From CAIYOL01 sp964494805 (GTDB taxonomy: Bacteria > Planctomycetota > Phycisphaerae > Sedimentisphaerales > Anaerobacaceae), in NCBI GenBank assembly GCA_964494805.1, contig CAZBST010000001.1:124001-188000 (forward strand): 64,000 nt of DNA, written 5' to 3'. The translations under genes and the position numbers were made by a program. Positions 35,401 through 42,988 of this stretch are shown one piece after another. Below the pieces are notes generated by a model. That model had not been told where the DNA came from. It saw only the letters and a list, made by a program, of their open reading frames with translations, and ran no database searches. The stretch's first letter is position 1, and each line of letters starts with the position of its first letter.

Positions 35401-35443
35401 AAAAGCGCCACATTGAGTTTTTGAATCTCAATGTGACGCTTTT
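35401..35443. terminator. Bidirectional intrinsic terminator after the PepSY-like gene
   Basis: 17-base arms (35401-35417 and 35427-35443) pair with one mismatch around a 9-base loop. The outer ends are A and T runs, giving a T-tail on both strands. It ends the PepSY-like transcript, so the downstream regulator pair needs read-through or its own promoter. Confidence 0.75.
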
Positions 35444-35468
35444 ATTCTAATGCGCATCGTCCTTTAGG

Positions 35469-36014
35469 TCAATCGTCAGCGTCGTCATCATCATCGTCAT
35501 CTTCATGCCTGTGGCATCTCTTCTCATTGGCTTCCTGTCTCAAAATGGTGCCGTCCTCGGCGATTCCAAACTCGATTGTTTTGCCGTCTTTAATTAGTTC
35601 GACCTCATAGGTCGTCTTGGGCACTTCGAGCTTGACCACCACTACCTTGGCGTATTCGATTTCTTTCTCGATTTCTTTTACTTCCGCGTCCTGTGCCTTG
35701 ATTGCCTGGACAACCGCCGCCGGCAGACTCTCAATAGTCTCCTCGCTGCCGACTTCCATTACTGTCCCGTCTTCTGCAGCTGTTACCTCGTATTCCTTGT
35801 TGCCGTCTTTTAACTCAACTTCGTATGCTGTTACCGATTCTCTTTCCCTCTCGACCTCATCAATCGTCGCGTTGAGGAAAAGCGCCTTTACCGCCGCTTC
35901 AACCGCCGAGGGTAGCGTGCATTTATTTTCGCCCCTCTCGCCGAAAGCCGCAGTGCACAGCATCATCGCTGCTGCAATACACAATCCAATTACAATCCAG
36001 TTTCTTCTAGTCAT
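35469..36014 (-). CDS. Exported PepSY-like protein with acidic C-terminus
   Basis: About 181 residues from ATG 36014, which follows AGGAGA. Signal peptide (WIVIGLCIAAAMMLCTAAFG), then two PepSY-like repeats: LPSAVEAAVKALF...AYEVELKDGNKEYEV and LPAAVVQAIKA...TYEVELIKDGKTIEF. It ends in an Asp-rich run (DDDDDDDADD). PepSY proteins are often controlled by OmpR-type regulator pairs and bind or inhibit periplasmic partners. The acidic tail may bind metal ions. It faces the NTase-HEPN gene across a 240-bp divergent gap. Confidence 0.82.
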   Translation of the reverse strand: MTRRNWIVIGLCIAAAMMLCTAAFGERGENKCTLPSAVEAAVKALFLNATIDEVERERESVTAYEVELKDGNKEYEVTAAEDGTVMEVGSEETIESLPAAVVQAIKAQDAEVKEIEKEIEYAKVVVVKLEVPKTTYEVELIKDGKTIEFGIAEDGTILRQEANEKRCHRHEDDDDDDDADD

Positions 36015-36044
36015 TTTGTTTCTCCTAAAAAAAGTTCCTTTTAC

Positions 36045-36058
36045 TGACAGATCTGTCA
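36045..36058. promoter_or_regulatory. 14-bp perfect palindrome in the PepSY leader
   Basis: TGACAGATCTGTCA is a full palindrome between the probable transcription start and the ribosome site of the PepSY-like gene. A dimeric repressor site is plausible; an RNA stem is less so because it leaves no loop. Confidence 0.45.
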
Positions 36059-36072
36059 CATTGACACCGGCC

Positions 36073-36107
36073 ATACTACACAGGCAATTATGAGAATATG
36101 ATGAGAA
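36073..36107 (-). promoter_or_regulatory. Putative OmpR-type regulator box and promoter of the PepSY-like gene
   Basis: On the minus strand TTCTCAT occurs twice with 11-bp period (36090-36107), a typical OmpR-family direct repeat. A possible -10 (TAGTAT, 36073-36078) lies 11 bp after the second half-site, the geometry of PhoP-type activation. The neighbouring response regulator is the natural ligand; this is inferred. Confidence 0.55.
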
Positions 36108-36254
36108 GTAAAAATTTTTTTAAAAAAATCTTCGCGACCCAAAATCCCTTTTCCCAATCCCCTCACAACCATTTTAAAATTGCTATTGGTGCCTCCGGTT
36201 CGGCAAATTTCCCCTTTACTCTACGGCCATAATCAGCAATAATGCCGTCTTATT

Positions 36255-37124
36255 ATGAAAAATTCCCTCTCACATCTGCCGCAGCACAAACAGGCCGAAT
36301 TAGAGCTGATAAAGGACATCATCCTCGAAAAAGTCCCCGATGTCCGAATGCTCGTCCTCTTCGGCAGCTATGCCCGCGGAAACTGGGTCGAAGACACCCA
36401 TACCGAAGGCCATACCACCCACGTTTACGAATCCGACTTCGATATCCTCGTCGCCACCAAATCGAAGAAAACCGCCGAAGACCCCGACCTTCACGACCGC
36501 GTGGAAAAAGCTATCGCCGCCGCCGTTAACCTCAAAACTCCTCACAGCATAATCTACCATACGTTCAGCTACGTTCGGCAGATGATTACCGAAGGCCGAT
36601 ACTTCTTCACCGATATCAAAAAAGAAGGCATCCAGCTCTACCGCCATTCATCCAAACACTCGCTGGGCAAAGCCAAAATACTGACCCCCCAACAACGAAA
36701 ACAAATCGCCGAAGATGACTTCGAACAATGGTTCAAAAAAGCTAAGGGCTTTTACGATTCTTTTGAACATAAACTTACAAAACGCGATTACAAGCTCGCT
36801 GCGTTTATGCTTCACCAAGCCGTCGAGTGTTTTTATTCTGCCGTTACACTGGTCTTCGTTAATTACCGTTTCAGAACCCACGATATCGAATTGCTGGGCA
36901 TAAAGGCCGTAAGCTACGACGCTGAATTTGCGAAGGTTTTTCCAAGGGATACCGCCTCGCAGCGAAAAACCTTTACATTATTGAAGAAGGCCTACATCGA
37001 CGCCCGCTACAAAAAAGATTACAAAATCACCAAAAAACAGCTCGAATATTTAGCGGAACGAGTGAAAATTTTGCAGAGATTAACAAATAAAATTTGTCAG
37101 CTAAAAATAGAAAGCTTTGCTTAG
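36255..37124 (+). CDS. Fused MNT-type nucleotidyltransferase and HEPN protein
   Basis: 289 residues. Residues 1-125 form a minimal nucleotidyltransferase: GSYARG (G37-S38) and DFDILV (D61, D63) are the catalytic metal motifs. Residues about 145-285 form an all-helical HEPN domain (AAFMLHQAVECFYSAVTLVF). Separate MNT and HEPN proteins form a toxin-antitoxin pair in which MNT AMPylates the HEPN RNase; here both are one chain. A strict RX4-6H RNase motif is not clear (RFRTH only). It lies immediately upstream of the restriction-modification gene. Confidence 0.85.
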   Translation: MKNSLSHLPQHKQAELELIKDIILEKVPDVRMLVLFGSYARGNWVEDTHTEGHTTHVYESDFDILVATKSKKTAEDPDLHDRVEKAIAAAVNLKTPHSIIYHTFSYVRQMITEGRYFFTDIKKEGIQLYRHSSKHSLGKAKILTPQQRKQIAEDDFEQWFKKAKGFYDSFEHKLTKRDYKLAAFMLHQAVECFYSAVTLVFVNYRFRTHDIELLGIKAVSYDAEFAKVFPRDTASQRKTFTLLKKAYIDARYKKDYKITKKQLEYLAERVKILQRLTNKICQLKIESFA

Positions 37125-37173
37125 TCCCCAGATATGTTCTGAGCAGGCATAATGTATCGGAAGAATCGGGACA

Positions 37174-37202
37174 TTGACAGTTAAAGGCGGTTGAAGGATA
37201 AT
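37174..37202 (+). promoter_or_regulatory. Promoter of the restriction-modification gene
   Basis: TTGACA (37174-37179), 17-bp spacer and GATAAT (37197-37202): near-consensus sigma-70-type promoter in the 118-bp gap after the NTase-HEPN gene. It gives the enzyme a strong promoter of its own, 40 bp before its ATG. Confidence 0.7.
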
Positions 37203-37242
37203 AGGGAAAATTTCTGAAGGTTATTTGTATCAGAGGAAAAGC

Positions 37243-39912
37243 ATGGCGAAGATGAAAAAAAATATATTTTGTGAAAAGAAGATTTTGAAGGACGAAAGCG
37301 ATGTAGAGCAATTTTTTGTTATAAGATTGCTTAGTTATTTAGGATATGAAGATAAGGCAATAAAAACAAAAAAATCATTAGAAGTTTTAGTTGTTGGCAA
37401 GGGTTCAAAAAAAGAAAAATATAAACCTGATTACGTTTGCATTCATGACAAAAAACCTAAAATTGTAATTGATGCCAAATCCCCCAATGAAAATATAGAC
37501 AATTATACATACCAAGTTTCAGGTTATGCTTTATCATTGAACAAGCAGTTTAAAGGTGAGAATCCGACAAGGTTCACTATACTGACTAATGGCTATAATT
37601 TTAAATTATACAATTGGGACGAAGAAGAAGCAATTTTGTCATTGAAGTTTGAAGATTTTGTAAAAGAAAACAGTAAATTCATCAAGCTATTTGGACTAAT
37701 TAGTTTTGAAAACATAAAAGAAAAAACAGGAAAGGATGAGATTTTAATTGAGGATTTCTTAGAAAAACATTCTGTCGAAGAAGTTAAATCCGCCTTCAAT
37801 AAATGTCATAATATTATCTGGAAAAAAGAGAAAATAAGCCCAACGGATGCTTTTTATGAATTTTCTAAAATAATCTTTGTTAAACTTAATGAGGATAAAA
37901 GAATAAGAAAAATCCTTGAAGATGAAAAACAATTAAAGAGAACAGATTTTAAATTTTCAATTGATTGGTTAAACGAAAGAGAAAGTGAAACTGAGAATCC
38001 TTTAAGTTCAATATTATTTAGAGAACTACAAAATAGATTACAAGATGAAATAGAAAAGAAAAAGAAAAAGCCGATATTCTTATCTGATGAGGGCATAACA
38101 TTAAAATCTCCTACTATAAAGGAAGCTGTTAAAGTTTTACAAAAGTATGATTTATATACAATAGATGAAGATTTAAACGGGCGGATGTTTGAAACTTTTT
38201 TGAATGCTACTATAAGGGGAAAAGAATTAGGGCAATATTTTACTCCGAGAAAAATTGTTAAATTTATGACAAAACTTGCTAATTTACGAGTAAAAAGAAT
38301 TTCAGGAAAAGTAGAAGTGGATTTGATACTTGATGCCTGTTGTGGAAGTGGTGGCTTTTTGATAGATGCTATGGCTGATTTAACAGAAAAAGTCAAAAGT
38401 AATTCTTCTCTAAGGCCCTACAAAGAAGAAATTTTAGAAGTCATTAGGAAAGACTCAATTTTAGGTATAGAAGCGAATCCTAAAATTTCACGTATTGCCA
38501 GAATGAATATGTATGTTCATGGAGATGGAGGTAGTAAGATATATTGTGCGGATTCTCTTGACAAAAAGATTCAAATTCTAAAGGGGACAGATAAAACGAT
38601 AAAAATAGAATTAGAAGAACTCAGAAACATAATATTAAACGAAAATAAGAGGTTTGATGTCGTATTGACTAATCCCCCTTTTAGTATGGCTTATAATAGA
38701 AAAGATAAGGGTGAGAACATAATTTTAAAGCAGTATGCTAATACTGATGAAGAAAAAAACATTGCATATAAGAAAGGAACACAAAAGATTAAATCATCTA
38801 TTAAATCAAATGTTCTCTTTGTTGCGAGATATTATGATTTACTAAAAGAAGGTGGGAGAATGTTTATTATTTTAGATAATTCTGTCCTGAATAGTTATAA
38901 CCATAGAGAATATAGAGATTTCATAAGAAATAATTTTATAATAAAAGCGGTATTTCAGTTGCCAACCCATACTTTTGTGAATCAAGAAGCGGGTGGAATC
39001 ACATCTATTCTATATCTTGAAAAAAGAACAAGTCTAATACAAGAGCAACCACCCGTTTTTGCAAGACTTGTAGAAAATGTTGGTCATAGCAAATCTGGAA
39101 AAGAAGAAGGTTATGACGACTTTGAGGATATATTAAAGGAATACAAAAAATATGAAGAAACAGGAGAATTATATTTGAAAGGAAGGAAGAGAATAGGAAG
39201 TTATGATAACGACACATTATTTTTAATGAATTCTGATATGATCAAAGACAGGATTGATGTCTTCTTCAATCAACCAAGCTATCACAGATTATTAAATTCG
39301 TTAACGCAAAAAGAAAAAGAAAAAAAGTGCGTAATAAAGCAATTAACACACTTTGAGAGAGTGAAAGGACTAACAAAGAAAAAATTGGTTGAGATAGAAG
39401 AATCTGGCGAAAATCCAATTTATAAATATATAGAAATAAGCTCAATAGACAAAGAAAGGGGATTTGTTTTAAGCGGTGAATGGCAGGAAGGAACTAGGGA
39501 AGAACTACCAGATAGAGCAAAATTGCTAATAAAAACTAATGATATTTTATTTTCTAAACCATATAGGTCTCTTCCCAAAGTTGTAATTATACCAGAAGAA
39601 TTGAATAATCAATTAGCAAGTAATGGCTTTTGGGGTATGAGACCAAAAGATCATAGTGAAGCCTGTTTGTTGTGGGCTATATTCAGGTCTGATTTAATTC
39701 AAAAACAATTTGTTCATTTGGCAAGTGGATACACACAAAGAGAACTAAATGACGACTACCTAAAGAAATATTTGCTTATTCCAATTCCAACTTATCAAAA
39801 AAAATCTTCAAAAATGATCGCCGAGAATATAGAAAAAGCAAAAAAGGCACGGGAAAATGAATTGGTGGCTATAAATAAAATATTATCCGAACCGTCTGAA
39901 GCGATCAAGTAG
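37243..39912 (+). CDS. Single-chain restriction-modification enzyme (type IIG-like, nuclease-methylase-specificity)
   Basis: 889 residues from ATG 37243 (GAGGA 5-6 bases upstream). The N-terminal nuclease domain is of the HsdR-N/PD-(D/E)xK type: P62-D63, then D77-x-K79, and Q91 in YQVSGYA. The N6-adenine methylase shows GQYFTPRKIV (330-339), DACCGSGGF (364-372, SAM site) and NPPF (477-480). The last 200 residues resemble a type I HsdS target-recognition half. No helicase motor is present, so cleavage near the site (type IIG-like) is likelier than type I action. GC is far below the neighbours and Ile/Lys/AAA codons dominate, suggesting transfer. Confidence 0.9.
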   Translation: MAKMKKNIFCEKKILKDESDVEQFFVIRLLSYLGYEDKAIKTKKSLEVLVVGKGSKKEKYKPDYVCIHDKKPKIVIDAKSPNENIDNYTYQVSGYALSLNKQFKGENPTRFTILTNGYNFKLYNWDEEEAILSLKFEDFVKENSKFIKLFGLISFENIKEKTGKDEILIEDFLEKHSVEEVKSAFNKCHNIIWKKEKISPTDAFYEFSKIIFVKLNEDKRIRKILEDEKQLKRTDFKFSIDWLNERESETENPLSSILFRELQNRLQDEIEKKKKKPIFLSDEGITLKSPTIKEAVKVLQKYDLYTIDEDLNGRMFETFLNATIRGKELGQYFTPRKIVKFMTKLANLRVKRISGKVEVDLILDACCGSGGFLIDAMADLTEKVKSNSSLRPYKEEILEVIRKDSILGIEANPKISRIARMNMYVHGDGGSKIYCADSLDKKIQILKGTDKTIKIELEELRNIILNENKRFDVVLTNPPFSMAYNRKDKGENIILKQYANTDEEKNIAYKKGTQKIKSSIKSNVLFVARYYDLLKEGGRMFIILDNSVLNSYNHREYRDFIRNNFIIKAVFQLPTHTFVNQEAGGITSILYLEKRTSLIQEQPPVFARLVENVGHSKSGKEEGYDDFEDILKEYKKYEETGELYLKGRKRIGSYDNDTLFLMNSDMIKDRIDVFFNQPSYHRLLNSLTQKEKEKKCVIKQLTHFERVKGLTKKKLVEIEESGENPIYKYIEISSIDKERGFVLSGEWQEGTREELPDRAKLLIKTNDILFSKPYRSLPKVVIIPEELNNQLASNGFWGMRPKDHSEACLLWAIFRSDLIQKQFVHLASGYTQRELNDDYLKKYLLIPIPTYQKKSSKMIAENIEKAKKARENELVAINKILSEPSEAIK

Positions 39913-40725
39913 ATTTTTAGGATGGGTGAACTAAAAGTGTCCGGCCACAAAATATCAAATATGTGTTAATCCGTATCTAAATCATAAAACCACCAAAACC
40001 GTATTACTCGGCCACCTTTAGCCAGCTTAATTTCCCTCCCAATCTCCCACCAAACACAACCCCAAAATCCCCGTTGGCCTCCGGCAGCACCAGCAGTTTA
40101 GGTAATAAAACCCGCCGCGCTTGAGCGGAGTAAAATCAATCAAAACCGTTGGTACCCCGAGAGAAAATTTGGAAAATCTTAAAAAGTTTTTACTCCTTTA
40201 GCTCTAACGACTTAGCCAAAACTGCACCTCTGAAAATCCCGCAATTTTCGACAAAAACGCGCAAGTCCGTCCAATTACGGAAGGACGTATTCCTGTAGCC
40301 CCCGTCGTCTTGCCCCTTAGGGGCAGCGGGGGTAGAGAGAACGACATTCTGTCCCTTATCGCCCAGCAGGGCGATGGTCTCAGGGCCGGCAGGCCCGGGT
40401 CAGAAACGACTTGGAGTGAATTTTCTTTAGTGGAGTTTGCTTCGCTGTTTATACAGCGTATGTAACCCCCAACGGAGATTCTCTATCAACAATGAAATAT
40501 GAAAGAGTTAAAACGGTGAACCGTTCAAAACAAAGCCAATTTTTCAGAATACCAAAAAGCTTGTAAATGTAGTAATGACAATTACTAATAACCAAAAACT
40601 TAAAACGGCCAAGCTCAAAAACAAACCCAAACAAAGCCAATTTCAGCACGTACAAAAAGTGGCTGGCTTAAAGCCAAATCGCTGCTATAATAGGGTTGTA
40701 AAGTAAATAGCTTAGGAGATTTCTT
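39913..40725. other. Hairpin-rich non-coding stretch
   Basis: About 810 bp with no credible gene. 40187-40247 is a degenerate copy of 31062-31134. Then four hairpins: CCCCCG/CGGGGG enclosing GCCCC/GGGGC (40299-40332), TCGCCC/GGGCGA (40359-40374), GGGCC/GGCCC (40383-40396) and CGCTGT/ACAGCG (40443-40458). Further on, an AAACAAAGCCAATTT motif occurs twice about 105 bp apart. A short minus-strand reading frame (40449-40655) has no family and no ribosome site, and I do not accept it. Confidence 0.6.
40664..40691 (+). promoter_or_regulatory. Promoter region of the NifU-like gene
   Basis: A perfect TATAAT (40686-40691) lies 34 bp before the ATG. The -35 region has no good TTGACA but carries a palindrome, TGGCTT-A-AAGCCA (40664-40676), at the place where a regulator would act. 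Confidence 0.55.
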
Positions 40726-40998
40726 ATGTGTGAAAAATGTGGTTGCGGCGAAACCAACACTGAACAAACATTCGAGCAGAAGGTCAAAGATGTGATTGAC
40801 TCCGTCGTCCGGCCTGCCTTGCAAAGCCACGGCGGAGATGTCGAACTGGTGGGAACAGACGATGACAAAAACGTCAATTTACGTTTGCAGGGGGCCTGCC
40901 AGGGCTGCCCGGGTGCTGCAATGACGATGAAAGCTGGGATAGAAAGAATCCTCAGGGAAAAAGTGCCCGAAGTCAATGAAGTCATCGCTGTGGATTAA
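40726..40998 (+). CDS. NifU C-terminal-domain iron-sulfur protein
   Basis: 90 residues matching the Nfu/NifU C-terminal domain: VKDVIDSVVRPALQSHGGDV, then GACQGCPGA with the cluster-binding C58 and C61. It carries or transfers Fe-S clusters. The N-terminus MCEKCGCGE adds three Cys, an uncommon extension that may bind metal. The ATG is preceded by TTAGGAGA. It converges with the glycosyltransferase copy 1 gene 31 bp away. Confidence 0.92.
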   Translation: MCEKCGCGETNTEQTFEQKVKDVIDSVVRPALQSHGGDVELVGTDDDKNVNLRLQGACQGCPGAAMTMKAGIERILREKVPEVNEVIAVD

Positions 40999-41029
40999 AA
41001 GGTTCACCGCCGGAGGGTGCTTATATTGC

Positions 41030-42826
41030 TTATTTTGCCTGTGGCGGGGGGTGTCGTAGGCGGTATAAATTTATATAGCGTTTCTGATTTACTATTGTTA
41101 TTTGTGCGATGAATTGATATGGCCCAACATCTCTTCCTGCGGCGAGCGGCGCTATATTTGCCACTTTCCAGTATTTATAATAGTGGTCTGTCGGTGAAAG
41201 TCCAATTTTTGAATCCCACGCTACATAAGTGATATTTCTTTTGTAGCATTCGGCAATAAAGTCGTTCGGGTTATTTGCCTCGAAACTGTTCGTATGAATA
41301 AAGCAATCCTTATACTGCGGCGCCATAATCTGCAGGATAGAAGGGACTGTAGTTACGAGTTTTTCGCCTTTTTTTGCATTATCTTTATACCAATCGAGGA
41401 GGTATTTAAATTCTATATCTCTTCTGACGTTTCCCACCGCACCGGCAACGCCAAACTGATTTGAGGTTATCATTAGTATCATTAATGCCAGGACGACAAA
41501 ATCCGTAAGCAGCTTTCTCTTACAGGCAAAATGTTCTGCAATAAGCGCGATTAGGGTTACTGATATTGCAATATACAGCAGAGAGACGCTGACTTTGTAC
41601 TGCTCTATTATCTTTGACAGCTCGCCGAATAGCATAAGGGCCCAGACAAGGGCTGCTATTAACACTATAATTTTAGATATAACTATCACCGGTTTCGGTA
41701 ATTTGTCTTTTACCAGTTTCCAGAAGCTGCATAATCCGTAAATGCATATCAGCATAACCATCGCAAAGATGGTTGCGTGGAATCTGCCATGAGGATATGG
41801 GTATTTGGCATGAACCAAGAAATAAGGCAGAAAGAACAGAAGCAAAACCAGAATATTCCACTGTCGCTTATACAATCCGTATACAGAGCCAAACAGAAAG
41901 CTTGCAAAAACAATGAGTCTGTTTGTATTCAGAGCGATTACAGTTAAAATGTCTCCTGCATTCGGAGGTGGCGCAAATAAAGGATAGAATCCAACCCACC
42001 ACAATTTTTGGGCGTGTTTGACAAAACCAATTCTTTTCATCCCTTCTTCGACAAACTGAGATGTGTATTCCCTGCTGAATATTTTAAGATAGTGAGTAGG
42101 CCCTGCGGCTTGCCAGCTTAATACCGTTCCGAGCATCCACAGGGCAAGAGGAACTGACGCCAAAGCGGCATAAACAAAGGCAGTGAGGCGTTGCTTTCTA
42201 TCTTTGCTGTCTATCATATCCATAACAAAGGCACAGAGTATAAGAGCTGCACCTTCATATCGCACCATTGTTGTAAGCGATGCGGCCAGATATGCCCATC
42301 TCGACCTTATGAATATAAGGTAGAATGTAGCCCATATAAAAAACAGTAGTGTAGTCTCAGCAATGGCCTCGGTTAATAGCCACAGCCCATAGGGGTTAAT
42401 TATTGCTATGATTGCGAACCACACAGCTGCTCTGCCGATAACTTTTCGTCCTGCCAGCCACAGCAGCACGGCAGTCAGAGGATGAGCTATTGAGTTGAGT
42501 AGCCATCCTCCGTGAAAATCGGGGGATTCCCCATCGGCAATATGTCCCAGTAATACCTGCAATATTCCAACCAGAGGCACTCGTTTATAATCGGTAGGTA
42601 ATTTAAAGGATAAAATCTGTCGCCCCTGTGCTGCAAAGCACTCGAAGTCAAAATGTGGAACAACTTGGTGGCCCCAGTAGATAACGGCGTGATAAATACC
42701 GAATGCCAGCAGCAGGAAGAACAGGAAAATATCAACATATTTCTCCTTCTTATCAACCTGTTGCAGCAGCCTTGGGGAAGAAATTGCTTTTGACGGCCTT
42801 ATATCTTCCTGGTTTTCTTCTGCCAT
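41030..42826 (-). CDS. Membrane glycosyltransferase (GT-C type), copy 1
   Basis: 598 residues, around eleven hydrophobic segments. The first extracytoplasmic loop has HFDFECFAAQGRQIL (D60, E62), the acidic motif position of GT-C/ArnT-like enzymes that use polyprenyl-phosphate sugars. A long loop follows the last membrane segment (KDCFIHTNSFEANNPNDFIAE). Residues 1-345 are identical to copy 2; the remainder differs at many places. It is last in uvrA-mtnA-copy 2-copy 1. Acceptor unknown. Confidence 0.8.
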   Translation of the reverse strand: MAEENQEDIRPSKAISSPRLLQQVDKKEKYVDIFLFFLLLAFGIYHAVIYWGHQVVPHFDFECFAAQGRQILSFKLPTDYKRVPLVGILQVLLGHIADGESPDFHGGWLLNSIAHPLTAVLLWLAGRKVIGRAAVWFAIIAIINPYGLWLLTEAIAETTLLFFIWATFYLIFIRSRWAYLAASLTTMVRYEGAALILCAFVMDMIDSKDRKQRLTAFVYAALASVPLALWMLGTVLSWQAAGPTHYLKIFSREYTSQFVEEGMKRIGFVKHAQKLWWVGFYPLFAPPPNAGDILTVIALNTNRLIVFASFLFGSVYGLYKRQWNILVLLLFFLPYFLVHAKYPYPHGRFHATIFAMVMLICIYGLCSFWKLVKDKLPKPVIVISKIIVLIAALVWALMLFGELSKIIEQYKVSVSLLYIAISVTLIALIAEHFACKRKLLTDFVVLALMILMITSNQFGVAGAVGNVRRDIEFKYLLDWYKDNAKKGEKLVTTVPSILQIMAPQYKDCFIHTNSFEANNPNDFIAECYKRNITYVAWDSKIGLSPTDHYYKYWKVANIAPLAAGRDVGPYQFIAQITIVNQKRYINLYRLRHPPPQAK

Positions 42827-42911
42827 AGTTTTTATCCGAGCATTCGCCTGATTTTCTCTTCCGTCGGTTGTCTTATTATGCCTTTTTCTGAGATAATTGC
42901 CGTGATATTTT
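41792..42911. repeat. Perfect 1,120-bp direct repeat, unit 1
   Basis: Every base compared is identical to 43751-44870 (offset 1,959 bp). It covers the 5' part of glycosyltransferase copy 1 and the first 80 bp of an mtnA 3' fragment. Outside it the copies diverge clearly on both sides. Confidence 0.9.
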
Positions 42912-42953
42912 CTGCTGGTGTTGCATCAAAAGCAGGAGCAGTGAAATTTAGGA
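42832..42953 (-). pseudogene. 3' fragment of mtnA
   Basis: Starting from the stop codon at 42832-42834, this matches the end of mtnA (44791-44912). The first 80 bp are exact and the rest degenerates. It encodes the C-terminal residues (EEKIRRMLG) but has no start or body. It is the leftover of the duplication that copied mtnA's end with the glycosyltransferase gene. Confidence 0.85.
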
Positions 42954-42988
42954 TGTTTAAATAAACTCATCACGTTTTTCCTGAAAAA

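Noticed and set aside
40449..40655. 68-residue minus-strand frame in the hairpin-rich gap
   Set aside because: Low-complexity aromatic peptide with no start signal or family; it covers a hairpin and repeated AT-rich motifs.
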